This document shows, piece by piece, positions 15,074 to 24,340 of a stretch of 64,000 nt of DNA. The stretch is from assembly GCA_044445965.1 (NCBI GenBank), contig JBIOEJ010000001.1, forward strand, positions 53,264 to 117,263. The letters run 5' to 3'. The number at the start of each line of letters is the position of its first letter. Position 1 is the first letter of the stretch. Source of the DNA: GAS188 sp044445965. Lineage in GTDB: Bacteria > Pseudomonadota > Alphaproteobacteria > Rhizobiales > Beijerinckiaceae. Below the pieces are notes generated by a model. That model did no database searches and was not told where the DNA came from. It saw only the letters and a program-made list of their open reading frames with translations. The position numbers were made by a program, and so were the translations under genes.

Positions 15074-15990
15074 CGCCGGCGCTGCCCGTCTGGAGGTCGA
15101 TGCTGTTCGTGCCGGCCACGAACAAGAAACTCGTCGCCAGCGCCATGCGGCGCGATCCCGACGCCTTCCAGATCGATCTTGAGGATTCGGTTCCCCTCGA
15201 TCGTAAGAGCGAGGCACGGGCCGCCGTGGCTGCGATCGCCGGACAGCTCGCCGCCACCGGCGCCGATGTCACCGTGAGGATCAACCGGCCCTGGCGCTTG
15301 GCGCTGCCCGATATCGAAGCGGCGATCGGTCCGTCGATCCACGCCCTGAATCTACCCAAGGTGCCCGACGCCTCTTACGTGCGCTTCGTCGGCGAGATCG
15401 CTTCCGAGCTCGAATGGGAGCGCGGCCTACCTGTCGGTCACACCCGGATCATCGTCATGATCGAGACCGCCGAGGGTCTCCTCAACATGGCCGAGATCGC
15501 CCGCGCGTCCGAACGCGTCGTCGCCATCACGATCGGCGCCGAGGATTTGGCGCTTGACCTCGGCATGGAGCCGGAGCCCGACGGCCTCTACGCGCCGAAC
15601 ATGCAGCTGGTCGCCAATGCTCGCGCTGCTGGCATCCTGCCCCTCGGCTACCTTGGCAGCGTGGCGCAGTTCAGCGATCGCGAGGCCTTCCGCGCCATCG
15701 TCAGGCGTTCGCGCGCGCTGGGCTTTGCCGGCGGCTTTTGCGTCCATCCCAGCCAGATCGATATCCTCAACGAGGAATTCGCCCCCACCGCCGAACAGCA
15801 TGCCTTCGCGGCCGAACTGGTGGAAGCTTATGAGGAAGCACTCAGGTCAGGCAAAGGCGCCGTGACATTCCGCGACAAGATGATTGACCGGCCGGTCGCC
15901 GACCGGGCCCGGGCCATGTTGGCGCGGGGCGCGGTGATCGCGCAGAAGAATCGCGCGAAACAGGCCGTCGCCGACCGACGGCGCGATTGA
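15070..15990 (+). CDS. HpcH/HpaI-type CoA-ester lyase (CitE/citramalyl-CoA lyase-like)
   Basis: 306 residues. The start RSMLFVPATNKKL and DAFQIDLEDSVP (with the metal-binding Glu/Asp), IVMIETAEGLLNM and TIGAEDLALDLG are the conserved blocks of the CitE/malyl-CoA/citramalyl-CoA lyase family. It would split a 3-hydroxyacyl-CoA into acetyl-CoA (or similar) and a 2-oxo acid, using Mg2+. ATGA overlaps join it to the CoA-transferase before it and, through a TTGA overlap, to the LysR gene after it. The substrate cannot be told from sequence. Confidence 0.88.
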   Translation: MTPALPVWRSMLFVPATNKKLVASAMRRDPDAFQIDLEDSVPLDRKSEARAAVAAIAGQLAATGADVTVRINRPWRLALPDIEAAIGPSIHALNLPKVPDASYVRFVGEIASELEWERGLPVGHTRIIVMIETAEGLLNMAEIARASERVVAITIGAEDLALDLGMEPEPDGLYAPNMQLVANARAAGILPLGYLGSVAQFSDREAFRAIVRRSRALGFAGGFCVHPSQIDILNEEFAPTAEQHAFAAELVEAYEEALRSGKGAVTFRDKMIDRPVADRARAMLARGAVIAQKNRAKQAVADRRRD

Positions 15991-16934
15991 TACCGCCTGT
16001 GGATCTGCTCGATCTCCGCTATTTCGTCGTCATCGCCGAATGCGGCTCGATTCTAGCGGCGTCCGAGCAGCTGCATATCGCCCAACCGTCATTGAGCATC
16101 CGCATCAAGGCCCTGGAGCAGGAGCTCGGCGTGATGCTGTTCGAACGCCGCTCGCGGGGCGTCGCGCTGACCGGCGAGGGCCAGGAGCTCCTGAGCCATG
16201 CCCGGCAGATTCTGCATGCCGCCGAGACCGCCCGCGAAAGCGTGCGGCTGCACGCCAATACCGCCGTCGGCACCGTCAATTTCGGCGTGCCGACCTCGTT
16301 GGCCGCCGTGCTCTGCGTGCCGCTCGTCGAGACTGCGCTCGGCGAATTGCCCGACGTCAAGCTGCGCATCGTCGAATCCATGTCGGGCTATATCATCGAT
16401 TGGCTGCGCGAGGGGCGGCTGGATCTCGGCCTCGTCTTCGGCGACAAGGCGATCAGCGGCGTGCAGCTCGAACCGCTGCTCGAGGAGGAACTTTACCTCG
16501 CCGCCGACAGCGCAGCAGCCCTGGCGCCGTTGATCGACGAGAAAGGGGAGATGCCGCTGGAGAAACTGGACGGGGTGCCCCTGATCCTGCCGACCGGCCA
16601 TCACGGACTGCGCCAGTTGCTCGACGATGTCGCCCGCCGCAACGGCATTGCCCGGGCGCCGCGCATCGAGATCGACTCCTTCTCGCAAATCCAGCGGTTG
16701 GTGCAGCGCAAGATGGGCATGACCATTCTGTCGATGGCCGCCCTGCACGAGACCGCGCTCGATCCGCCGCTGGTCACCGCACGCATCAAGAATCCGGCGA
16801 TCACGCGCACCATCTCGCTCGCCTACAGCGAAAGCCGGTCGCTGACCAAGGCGACGCGCGAAATCGCCAAGCGCGCCCGGGGCATCCTGCGTGCGCAGGC
16901 AGCCACCGGCAGCTGGCTGGCCAAACCCCTTTGA
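15987..16934 (+). CDS. LysR-family transcriptional regulator
   Basis: 315 residues if TTG 15987 (overlapping the lyase stop) is used, or 311 from GTG 15999. N-terminal HTH: LLDLRYFVVIAECGSILAAS, LHIAQPSLSIRIKALEQELG. The C-terminal effector domain is of the usual size (SGYIIDWLREGRLDLGLVFG). Lying inside the operon in the same direction as its likely targets is unusual for LysR genes, which are more often divergent; it may act on another promoter. The inducer is unknown. Confidence 0.88.
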   Translation: MIPPVDLLDLRYFVVIAECGSILAASEQLHIAQPSLSIRIKALEQELGVMLFERRSRGVALTGEGQELLSHARQILHAAETARESVRLHANTAVGTVNFGVPTSLAAVLCVPLVETALGELPDVKLRIVESMSGYIIDWLREGRLDLGLVFGDKAISGVQLEPLLEEELYLAADSAAALAPLIDEKGEMPLEKLDGVPLILPTGHHGLRQLLDDVARRNGIARAPRIEIDSFSQIQRLVQRKMGMTILSMAALHETALDPPLVTARIKNPAITRTISLAYSESRSLTKATREIAKRARGILRAQAATGSWLAKPL

Positions 16935-17112
16935 CGCGCGGGTCGGACAGTTGCCCATACCGCACCCCCATGGGAAGAATCGCACGACAGAGTTCGCCTT
17001 CTCAAAGGCCCAATCCGCCGCACAACGACAACGTGAAATCAACTGCCGAGAATTGGCAGCGGGTACGGAATCGACGGAAAGCCGCCGATTCCAGATGGTC
17101 AACGATCCTGCA

Positions 17113-17130
17113 ATGCGTAATTATAGATTG
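17113..17130. promoter_or_regulatory. Candidate catabolic operator, site 3
   Basis: ATGCGTAATTATAGATTG lies 46-63 bp before the sugar-binding protein gene and matches the sites at 12331 and 24341 at most positions, with GTAATTAT in place of GTAATTAC. It is the weakest of the three. The 241 bp gap 16935-17175 contains nothing else clear. Confidence 0.4.
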
Positions 17131-17175
17131 TGCCGAACATGGCTCAAGCCATGAACCATCATAGGGGAGGAAGCC

Positions 17176-18498
17176 ATGAACAAGCCTTCGATTCGCGGCC
17201 GGATAGCTCGCGCGGCATTCGCGGCGCTGGCTATCTGTCTGATTTCGGCGACGATGATCTCGGGCAACGCCTTTGCCCAGGACTTGCGCGGCAACATCCG
17301 CTTCACCTGGTGGGGCGCGACGACCCGCAATCAGAAGACCGACGAAATCATAAAGCTGTTCGAAGCCGAGCATCCCGGCGTGACCATCACGCGCGAGCCG
17401 GGCGAATTCTACAGCTATTGGGACAAGCTCACCGTGCAGTCGGCGAGCCGGAACCAGCCATGCGCCATCACCATGCAGTCACGCTGGCTCAACCAGTATG
17501 CCGACCCGGCAATCCTCTTGCCGCTCGACGATCTCGTCGCGAGCGGCAAGCTCAAGATTGAGGGCGTCGAGAAGTCGGTCATCGACTCGGCACGCGGACC
17601 GGACCGCAAACTGTATTTCATTCCGAGCGGCGTTTTCTATTTCGGGCTGCTACTGAACAAGACGGCGATCGCGGCGGCCGGCGTGTCGATACCAGGCAAT
17701 GATTGGACCTGGGACGACTATGGCGCCTTCGTCCGGAAACTGGCCAAGAAACTGCCGCAAGGGACCTATGCGGCCGGCAATCTCGGCCGGAGGATGGATG
17801 GCTTCACGAACTGGGTGCAAGGCCGGGGAGAGGTGCTCTTCAAGCCTGACGGCTCTGTCGGCGTGACGAAGGGGACCATCGTCGCCTATTTCAAGTTTTG
17901 GGAAGCGCTCCGTCAGGAAGGCGTCACCGAAACGGCCGATCTGATGACCGAAATTCCGGACAACATCATCGAGGGCACGCTTCTGGCCAACGGCGGGATT
18001 CTTGTCGATGCCCGGCCGGCCAATCAGCTCGATGCGCATCAGAAAACTCTCAACACCGCGAAGCCCGGCGAGGAATTGATCATTCATACCTACCCGGTCG
18101 GCCCCGCGGGCGCGGGTGACGACTTCGGCTCGAACGGCTTCGCCATCGGGGCCAATTGCGACGCCAACAGCGTCAATATCGCCGCGGCCTGGTCCAACTT
18201 CTTCCTCGAGGACCCACGCGCCGCACAGATCTACCTGTCCGACAACGGGGTCGTGGCCGTCGACCGCTTCCAGAACCAGCAGGCAAGCGATCCCAAGGCC
18301 ACGCCCGGCCAGCGCCAGCTGATCGAGGTCTTCAGGGAAGTCGCCCCGCGGGCCAAGTCGGCATATTTCCCTGCCGGCGGTTATGCCGCCGTAGTCGGCG
18401 CCCTGACGCCGGCTTACGAGTCGGTGGCATTCGGTCGCGCCACGCCGGATCAGGCCGCCGACGCGATGCTCAGCCAAATCAAGCGCGTTATGCGCTGA
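17176..18498 (+). CDS. Sugar ABC transporter substrate-binding protein (family 1)
   Basis: 440 residues from ATG 17176, after GGGGAGGAA. Signal peptide to about residue 35 (cleavage AFA before QDLRG). The mature start GNIRFTWWGATTRNQKTDEI is typical of periplasmic binding proteins of the MalE/UgpB class, which capture oligosaccharides or glycosides. It is followed by two permeases and an ATPase in the same direction, so the importer is complete. The intercistronic stem-loop after its stop probably raises its mRNA level over the permeases. Ligand unknown; the linked apiosidase-like enzyme suggests a small plant glycoside. Confidence 0.9.
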   Translation: MNKPSIRGRIARAAFAALAICLISATMISGNAFAQDLRGNIRFTWWGATTRNQKTDEIIKLFEAEHPGVTITREPGEFYSYWDKLTVQSASRNQPCAITMQSRWLNQYADPAILLPLDDLVASGKLKIEGVEKSVIDSARGPDRKLYFIPSGVFYFGLLLNKTAIAAAGVSIPGNDWTWDDYGAFVRKLAKKLPQGTYAAGNLGRRMDGFTNWVQGRGEVLFKPDGSVGVTKGTIVAYFKFWEALRQEGVTETADLMTEIPDNIIEGTLLANGGILVDARPANQLDAHQKTLNTAKPGEELIIHTYPVGPAGAGDDFGSNGFAIGANCDANSVNIAAAWSNFFLEDPRAAQIYLSDNGVVAVDRFQNQQASDPKATPGQRQLIEVFREVAPRAKSAYFPAGGYAAVVGALTPAYESVAFGRATPDQAADAMLSQIKRVMR

Positions 18499-18505
18499 GC
18501 ATGAT

Positions 18506-18534
18506 GGCCGCGGCGCCATCCTGGCGTCGCGGCC
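18506..18534 (+). promoter_or_regulatory. Intercistronic stem-loop after the binding-protein gene
   Basis: GGCCGCGGCGCCA (18506-18518) pairs with TGGCGTCGCGGCC (18522-18534) over 13 positions, one being G-U, with a 3-base loop and no U-tract. Such hairpins between binding-protein and permease genes (as after malE) protect the upstream message from 3' exonucleases. Confidence 0.65.
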
Positions 18535-18604
18535 GCTGATGCGAAACCATCACGGCCGCAGGTTGTCGCAAGCACCGCCGCCCGCGCCGGGGGATTTCTG
18601 CGAG

Positions 18605-19588
18605 ATGGCGAATTTGCACGAACCCTCGGCCGCCGGATCCGCCGGAACGCTGCCCGCAGGCGACACGCGGCGGGCGGCCGCGCGCGCCAGACGTTCCAAA
18701 TTGACGCCCGCGCAACTGGAGAACCGCACCGCCTATCTCTTTCTGCTGCCCTGGTTCATCGGCCTCATCACCGTCACTATCGGGCCTGTGCTGGTTTCCC
18801 TCTACCTCTCCTTCACGCGCTACAATGTGTTGCGTCCGCCACGTTGGATCGGGCTCGACAACTATGTCGAGATGTTCACCGAGGATCCCCAGTTCTGGGC
18901 GGCCGCGCGAGTGACCTTCTTCTATGTCGGCTGGTCCGTGCCGCTGGTCCTCGTCGTGTCGTTGTCCGTCGCCGCCTTGCTCAATCGCGGCCTGTCGGGT
19001 CTTACCATCTACCGCTCCATCTTCTATCTTCCCTCGCTGATCGGGGGCAGCGTCGCCATCGGCCTGCTGTGGCGCGAGGTCTTCGGCTCGCGGGGGATTT
19101 TCAACAATCTGCTCAAGCTCTTCGGGATCGCCGGCCGCAGCTGGATCGCCTCTCCCGATTCGGCGCCGTGGACCTTGGTCGCGCTCCACCTCTGGACCTT
19201 CGGCGCCTCCATGGTGATCTTCCTTGCCGCGCTCAGGCAGATTTCCCCCTCGCTCTACGAGGCGGCCTCGATCGACGGCGCCTCCGCCTGGACCCGGTTC
19301 CGGCGCATTACCTTGCCGCTGCTCACGCCAGTCATCTTCTTCAACGTCATATTGCTGACGATTCAGTCTTTTCAGGCGTTCACGCAGTCCTTCATCGTTT
19401 CCAACGGCACCGGCGGGCCGGCGGACAGCACTCTGCTCTATACGCTCTATCTCTATAAGCGCGCCTTTGTGCAGTTGGACATGGGATATGCCTCCGCCAT
19501 GGCCTGGATCCTGCTGATCGTCATCGCGCTGTTCACCGCTCTCCTGTTCTGGTCCGCACGATTCTGGGTCTATTATGGCGACGACTGA
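18605..19588 (+). CDS. Sugar ABC transporter permease (MalF type)
   Basis: Start set at ATG 18605 (327 residues); ATG 18539 is in frame but would begin inside sequence that looks untranslated. Six membrane segments are visible, the first at YLFLLPWFIGLITVTIGPV. The EAA loop that docks on the ATPase is EAASIDGASAWTRFRRITLP. It overlaps the next permease by 14 bases. It is the inner-membrane half-channel of the importer encoded at 17.2-21.7 kb. Confidence 0.92.
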   Translation: MANLHEPSAAGSAGTLPAGDTRRAAARARRSKLTPAQLENRTAYLFLLPWFIGLITVTIGPVLVSLYLSFTRYNVLRPPRWIGLDNYVEMFTEDPQFWAAARVTFFYVGWSVPLVLVVSLSVAALLNRGLSGLTIYRSIFYLPSLIGGSVAIGLLWREVFGSRGIFNNLLKLFGIAGRSWIASPDSAPWTLVALHLWTFGASMVIFLAALRQISPSLYEAASIDGASAWTRFRRITLPLLTPVIFFNVILLTIQSFQAFTQSFIVSNGTGGPADSTLLYTLYLYKRAFVQLDMGYASAMAWILLIVIALFTALLFWSARFWVYYGDD

Positions 19589-20474
19589 GCTTATCGAGAC
19601 CACTCCGGCAAGGCGCAAGGTACGCCGCAAGTCCGGCAAGTTGTCGCGGGCGCGCCGGTTGCTTACGCATGCCGCCCTCTGCCTGCTCGCGGCCGCGATG
19701 ATCTATCCGGTGATCTGGATGGTCTTGTCGTCGCTGCGGCCGCAAGGCGAGATCTTCGCCAATTTGGGGGTCATCCCCAGGCACTGGACGCTCGAGAATT
19801 TCGTCACCGGCTGGAACTTCTTCGGCAATTACACCTTCGCGACGTTCTTCATCAATTCCTTCGTTATTTGCGGGCTGGCGGTGATCGGCAATCTCGTCGC
19901 CTGCACTCTCGCCGGCTATGCCTTCGCGCGGCTCAACTTCCGTTGGAAGGGATTCTGGTTCGCTATCATGATAGGCTCGATCATGCTGCCCATCCACGCG
20001 CAGCTGATCCCGCAATATATCGCCTTCGTCCGGGTCGGCTGGGTGAACACCATCCTGCCGCTCGTCGTACCGAAGTTCCTCGCCACCGATGCATTCTACG
20101 TCTTTCTGATGGTGCAGTTCATGCGCACTCTGCCGCGCGAGCTCGAACAGGCGGCGATGCTCGACGGCGCCTCCTATTGGCAGTGCTTCACCCGCATCAT
20201 CCTTCCGCTCTGCGTGCCGGCCATTGTCACCACGTCGATCTTCACGTTCATCAACACTTACAACGACTTTCTCGGACAGCTCATTTATCTGTCCGGCCTG
20301 GACAAGATGACGGTTCCGCTGGCGCTGCGCATGTTCGTGGATGCCGGCGGCGGGCAGTCGTCCTTCGGCGGCATGTTCGCCATGGTGACGCTGGCCATCG
20401 GTCCGGTGCTCGGCTTCTTCATCGCCGCCCAGCGCTACCTGGTGCAGGGCGTGGCGACGCAAGGGTTCAAATAA
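19575..20474 (+). CDS. Sugar ABC transporter permease (MalG type)
   Basis: 299 residues. After a basic N-terminus (about 30 residues) come six membrane helices, beginning AALCLLAAAMIYPVIWMVLS (approximate span). The EAA loop reads EQAAMLDGASYWQCFTRIIL. The Q-G-V-A-T-Q-G-x-K C-terminus is common in MalG/UgpE-like proteins. It begins inside the 3' end of the first permease, so translation is coupled, and ends 18 bp before the ATPase gene. Confidence 0.92.
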   Translation: MATTELIETTPARRKVRRKSGKLSRARRLLTHAALCLLAAAMIYPVIWMVLSSLRPQGEIFANLGVIPRHWTLENFVTGWNFFGNYTFATFFINSFVICGLAVIGNLVACTLAGYAFARLNFRWKGFWFAIMIGSIMLPIHAQLIPQYIAFVRVGWVNTILPLVVPKFLATDAFYVFLMVQFMRTLPRELEQAAMLDGASYWQCFTRIILPLCVPAIVTTSIFTFINTYNDFLGQLIYLSGLDKMTVPLALRMFVDAGGGQSSFGGMFAMVTLAIGPVLGFFIAAQRYLVQGVATQGFK

Positions 20475-20492
20475 GCGTTTCGGAGCATCTAC

Positions 20493-21686
20493 GTGGCCAA
20501 GGTCGTTCTCGACAAGCTGACCAAGCATTATGGCGACGGCCGCATCACGGCCGTCAATCAGCTCGATCTCGATATCGCCGACGGCGAGTTTCTGGTCCTC
20601 GTCGGCCCGTCCGGCTGCGGCAAATCCACGGCGCTCCGGATGATCGCCGGGCTGGAGGAGATCAGTGGCGGCGAGGTGCGTATCGGCGACGAAGTCGTGA
20701 ACGACTTCCACGCCAAGGACCGCGACATCGCCATGGTGTTCCAGAACTATGCGCTCTACCCGCATATGAGCGTCTACGACAACATCGGCTTCGCACTGCA
20801 GATCGCCAAGCGCCCGAGGCAAGAGATCGACCGGCGCGTGCGGGAAGTGGCGCGCATTCTGCAACTGGAGCCCTATCTCAAGCGTCGCCCCGGCCAGCTC
20901 TCCGGCGGCCAGCGCCAGCGCGTCGCCATGGGCCGGGCGATCATCCGCGAGCCGGCCGTCTTCCTGATGGACGAGCCGCTGTCCAATCTCGATGCCAAGC
21001 TGCGCGTGCAGATGCGCTCGGAGATCGCCCGCATCCAGGATCGCCTGAACGTCACCACCATCTACGTCACCCACGATCAGGTCGAGGCCATGACCATGGG
21101 CGACCGCGTGGCGCTGATGAAGGCGGGCGTGCTGCAGCAGGTCGATACGCCAAGCGCCATCTACAGCCGGCCGGCCAACACTTTCGTTGCCGCGTTCATC
21201 GGTTCTCCCGCCATGAACCTCTATCACGCAAAGCTGGGCGCTATCGAGGGAGGGGGAACAACCCTGATCCTGGGTTCCCGCACCCTCCATGTGCCGGCGG
21301 TCGTATTCGAACACCGTCCGGCGCTGCGCAGCCGTGCCGGGCAGGATGTCATTGTCGGCATCCGTCCGGAAGATATGGAGGACGCGCGGCTCAAGCCCGA
21401 CCATCCGCCCGGCCAGACGCTCGATGCCGATGTCTATCTGAGCGAAGCGCTAGGCTCGGACAACATCATCCACTTCAATCTCGACGCCGCGGTCGCCGAG
21501 ATCATCGATCCCGACACGCTCTCCGACATTTCCAAGAGCCTCGACGGTGGCAAGTCGAGCGCCTGTATCGCCCGGTTCGACGCCAAGTCGGAGGCGCGAA
21601 CCGGCACTTCCGTTAAGGTTACAGTGGATTGCGAGCGTCTGCATTTCTTCGACCCGGGTAGCGGCCTTGCCATTTGGGGTGTTTGA
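20493..21686 (+). CDS. ABC transporter ATP-binding protein (MalK/UgpC type)
   Basis: 397 residues from GTG 20493. Walker A GPSGCGKST (38-46), signature LSGGQRQRVAMGRA, Walker B VFLMDEPLSNLD and the switch histidine in YVTHDQVEA are all intact. After about residue 240 there is a TOBE/OB regulatory region, as in MalK and UgpC, longer than usual by some 20-30 residues. It powers the two permeases upstream. ATPases of this type are sometimes shared between several sugar importers. Confidence 0.93.
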   Translation: MAKVVLDKLTKHYGDGRITAVNQLDLDIADGEFLVLVGPSGCGKSTALRMIAGLEEISGGEVRIGDEVVNDFHAKDRDIAMVFQNYALYPHMSVYDNIGFALQIAKRPRQEIDRRVREVARILQLEPYLKRRPGQLSGGQRQRVAMGRAIIREPAVFLMDEPLSNLDAKLRVQMRSEIARIQDRLNVTTIYVTHDQVEAMTMGDRVALMKAGVLQQVDTPSAIYSRPANTFVAAFIGSPAMNLYHAKLGAIEGGGTTLILGSRTLHVPAVVFEHRPALRSRAGQDVIVGIRPEDMEDARLKPDHPPGQTLDADVYLSEALGSDNIIHFNLDAAVAEIIDPDTLSDISKSLDGGKSSACIARFDAKSEARTGTSVKVTVDCERLHFFDPGSGLAIWGV

Positions 21687-21778
21687 CCGGAGTACGACGA
21701 CGGGCCATTGAGCGGCGTATCTAGGCCACCCATGGCCAATCCGGGCGGCGGTTCGCGTTGCACTTGAAAGGAGCCGGG

Positions 21779-22513
21779 ATGCAGCCGATAAAACGCGTAT
21801 CGCTACACGAAGAAGTTCTGTGGCGGACGCGCGAACTTGTCGTCGAAGGCGCCTGGCGGCCCGGCGACGTCATCCCCGAGATGGAGATCTCGGCCGCCCT
21901 GCATGTGTCGCGCACGCCCGTGCGCGAGGCCCTCAAGGTGCTGGCTGCCGAGGGTTTGGTCGAGGTCTCCCCGCGGCAAGGCGCCATCGTCAAATTCGTC
22001 GAATCGCGTGAAGCCCGAGAAATACTGTTTGTCACCGGCGAGCTCGAGGCCGCCGCGGGACGTCTCGCCTGCCGCCATGCCTCCGATGCGGCCATTCGCC
22101 GGATCGCCAAGCTTCACGCCGAGATGGTCGCCGCTTACAGCGAAGGCCGCCGCCGTTCCTACTTCGAAGCCAATCAGGCGATCCACCGCGCCATCGTCGA
22201 AGCCAGCGGCAACAGCGTGCTGTCGAGCCTTCACGCCACGCTCCTCGGACGGATGCGCCGAATCCGCTATGCCTGTACCAACCGGCAGGAAAGCTGGCAC
22301 GACGCCATGGTGGAGCATGAGCTCATTCTCGACGCGCTACGGCGTCGCGACCCGGATGCGCTGGCGGCCATTCTCGTTGCCCACATGGCGGGCGGTTGGG
22401 AGCGCGTCAAGCAATTCGTCGAGGCCGAAGCGGGGCGCATGCGGCAACCGGCCTCACGGCCGGCCCGCAAGCCGCGCGCACATGCCGGCACGGTCGGAGA
22501 GGGCGCGGGCTGA
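21779..22513 (+). CDS. GntR-family (FCD) transcriptional regulator
   Basis: 244 residues from ATG 21779, chosen for AAAGGAG six bases upstream (an ATG at 21758 lacks a ribosome site). N-terminal winged helix: LVVEGAWRPGDVIPEMEISA, HVSRTPVREALKVLAAEGLV. The C-terminal FCD domain has FEANQAIHRAIVEASGN and HELILDALRRRDPDAL, with the metal/ligand-binding Asp/His positions. Members bind short palindromes and release DNA on binding a carboxylate or sugar acid. It lies between the transporter and the glycosidase, and a GTAATTAC-type motif in three nearby promoter regions is a candidate operator. Confidence 0.9.
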   Translation: MQPIKRVSLHEEVLWRTRELVVEGAWRPGDVIPEMEISAALHVSRTPVREALKVLAAEGLVEVSPRQGAIVKFVESREAREILFVTGELEAAAGRLACRHASDAAIRRIAKLHAEMVAAYSEGRRRSYFEANQAIHRAIVEASGNSVLSSLHATLLGRMRRIRYACTNRQESWHDAMVEHELILDALRRRDPDALAAILVAHMAGGWERVKQFVEAEAGRMRQPASRPARKPRAHAGTVGEGAG

Positions 22514-22537
22514 TCGCCGGTCCCTTGCCATGTTCAC

Positions 22538-24322
22538 TCAGTCGTCGACGCGTTCGAGCAGCAGGCCCCAGTCACGACCATCAGGACGCGCCGGGAGCTT
22601 CAGCATCGTGTCGATGGCGACGGTCACGACTTCGCCCGGCGTCTGCCATTCCCCGCTCCGCGGATCGAACCAGGCCGGACGGTACCTGGCATGGCCAGTG
22701 GCGCCGCGCAGCTTGACGGTTTCGGCGCAGGCCTCTTCGAAATAGATGAGGTACCAGCTCTTATCGGGCGCGCCGGCCGCATAGCACCAGCCCTCATAGG
22801 CAAGGTCCGGCGCATTGCGGCTCGGCGTCAACGCCTCCGCGCAAGGAATGAGCGTGCGGTAATCGGCGCCCCGCACCAGGGCGAAGGTCTTGAGGTGCCT
22901 GACGGTCCTGGCCGAGCTCCACTGGAACGCGTCCCACATGAAGACGCGCGATCCCTCCTCGACCGCGGACTGCCAGACGCCCTCCGCGCCGTAGATGTAT
23001 CCGGCGTAGCCGCCCTGCAGCAGGCTGCCATACATGCCGGAGCGGACATAGGCATCGTCCTTGGGCGTATTGCCCTCTCGACCGAGTGTGTAGGGCGTGC
23101 CCAGCGCATACAGGCCCGAATAATACGGCTCACCGGCGAAGGCCGGCTTGATCGGTTCTGCATGATACATCTCGGCCATCCACCAGTACGAATGGTGCTC
23201 GCGGGTATTGCCGGTCTGGTGCACGTCGAGCCAACGACCCTCTTCGCCGAAATTGGCCAGTGTCGAGGGGTTGGCATTGGCGCTGAGCAGCGTGCCGAAG
23301 GGCGGATGCCCGTAGCGATCGACGACGGCGTTGCACGCTTCGTTATAGTCCTGCGCCGGGATCGTCATCATATAGGAATCGTAGTGGATCGGGCTGAAGA
23401 TGGCGTTATGCGCCTGGTAGCGCGTGAACACATAGTGGATGAAGCGGACATAGGAGCTCGGCCAATCGTGGTATTTCTGCCAGGCCGGACCGGTATCGCG
23501 CCGCGCCACCTCCAGGAAAGGCACGAAAGCGAGGTCCCAGGCGATGTCCATCTTGGTGTCGAGCACCTTGAAGAACTCCGGATTGATCCGGTCGTAGTCG
23601 GGCACCACATCGGCAAATCCCGGCACCTTGCCTGGGAACAGAAATGGTCGCCCGCCCTCATTGTGCATGTTCATCGCCGATTCGCTGCGCGGCGCCTTCC
23701 AGGCGTTGCGCAGCAGCGTGCCGTCCTCGTCGTATAGCGTGGAGGGATGCCCGTCGGTGGCCCAGGCAGGCATGGCGGCCAACAGGGCGACACTGTTGAA
23801 GCCCTGCTTGCCGCGATACTCGAGATAGTCGCGCAGGTCGGCATCCGGCCCGATCGCATGGCGCGGCTCGCCCGTCGGCAACGGAAACCTGAAAGTGGGT
23901 AGCGACCACCACGTGTCGGCAAGCAGAAAAAACGGCGTGCCGTCCGCATATTGCAGCCCGCGCCGGTCAGGCGTGATGCCGATCATGCCGTGCAGGTTGG
24001 GATAGGCGCCGAGTACGGCCGTACCGGCGGCTTCGGCGACAAAGCTACCGCTGACGGAATTGAGGCCCTTGTCGTTCTGATTGCTGCCGCTGGTCCAGCG
24101 CCATTGGCCCGGCGTGACCGCGGTCATTCGGACCTTGAATGTCGCACCTCCATCCCAGAAGCCGTAGACGCGCTTCTTGAAGGCCGGACCCTCCAGATCG
24201 ACCCAGGCTTCGACGTCCGTATATGGATTGGCATACCCGCCCTCCGCGGCGAGTTGAAGCTCGAGCCCTTCCCACACCGTCACGCCGGTGGCATGCCCAG
24301 CCGCGAGCCTCGTCCAACGCAT
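22538..24322 (-). CDS. Apiosidase-like glycoside hydrolase (DUF5060-DUF4038, GH140-related)
   Basis: 594 residues from ATG 24322 (GGGGAA upstream); the longer open frame adds residues that overlap the divergent gene. No signal peptide, so it should act in the cytoplasm. Residues about 15-100 resemble DUF5060 (FKKRVYGFWDGGATFKVRM, PGQWRW). The barrel begins DGTPFFLLADTWWSLP (127-142) and carries GFNSVALLAAMPAW, HYDSYMMT and HQTGN, as in apiosidase-like DUF4038 enzymes. A small beta domain forms the C-terminus. Characterised GH140 enzymes remove apiose from rhamnogalacturonan II or flavonoid glycosides; the substrate here is unknown. It is divergent from the lactonase-like gene and next to the GntR gene and sugar importer. 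Confidence 0.75.
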   Translation of the reverse strand: MRWTRLAAGHATGVTVWEGLELQLAAEGGYANPYTDVEAWVDLEGPAFKKRVYGFWDGGATFKVRMTAVTPGQWRWTSGSNQNDKGLNSVSGSFVAEAAGTAVLGAYPNLHGMIGITPDRRGLQYADGTPFFLLADTWWSLPTFRFPLPTGEPRHAIGPDADLRDYLEYRGKQGFNSVALLAAMPAWATDGHPSTLYDEDGTLLRNAWKAPRSESAMNMHNEGGRPFLFPGKVPGFADVVPDYDRINPEFFKVLDTKMDIAWDLAFVPFLEVARRDTGPAWQKYHDWPSSYVRFIHYVFTRYQAHNAIFSPIHYDSYMMTIPAQDYNEACNAVVDRYGHPPFGTLLSANANPSTLANFGEEGRWLDVHQTGNTREHHSYWWMAEMYHAEPIKPAFAGEPYYSGLYALGTPYTLGREGNTPKDDAYVRSGMYGSLLQGGYAGYIYGAEGVWQSAVEEGSRVFMWDAFQWSSARTVRHLKTFALVRGADYRTLIPCAEALTPSRNAPDLAYEGWCYAAGAPDKSWYLIYFEEACAETVKLRGATGHARYRPAWFDPRSGEWQTPGEVVTVAIDTMLKLPARPDGRDWGLLLERVDD

Positions 24323-24340
24323 TTCGTTCCCCATTCTGTG

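Noticed and set aside
19533..21404. A 623-codon frame antisense to the sugar permease and ATPase genes
   Set aside because: The sense strand encodes complete ABC transporter genes with all motifs; the antisense product has no recognisable domain.
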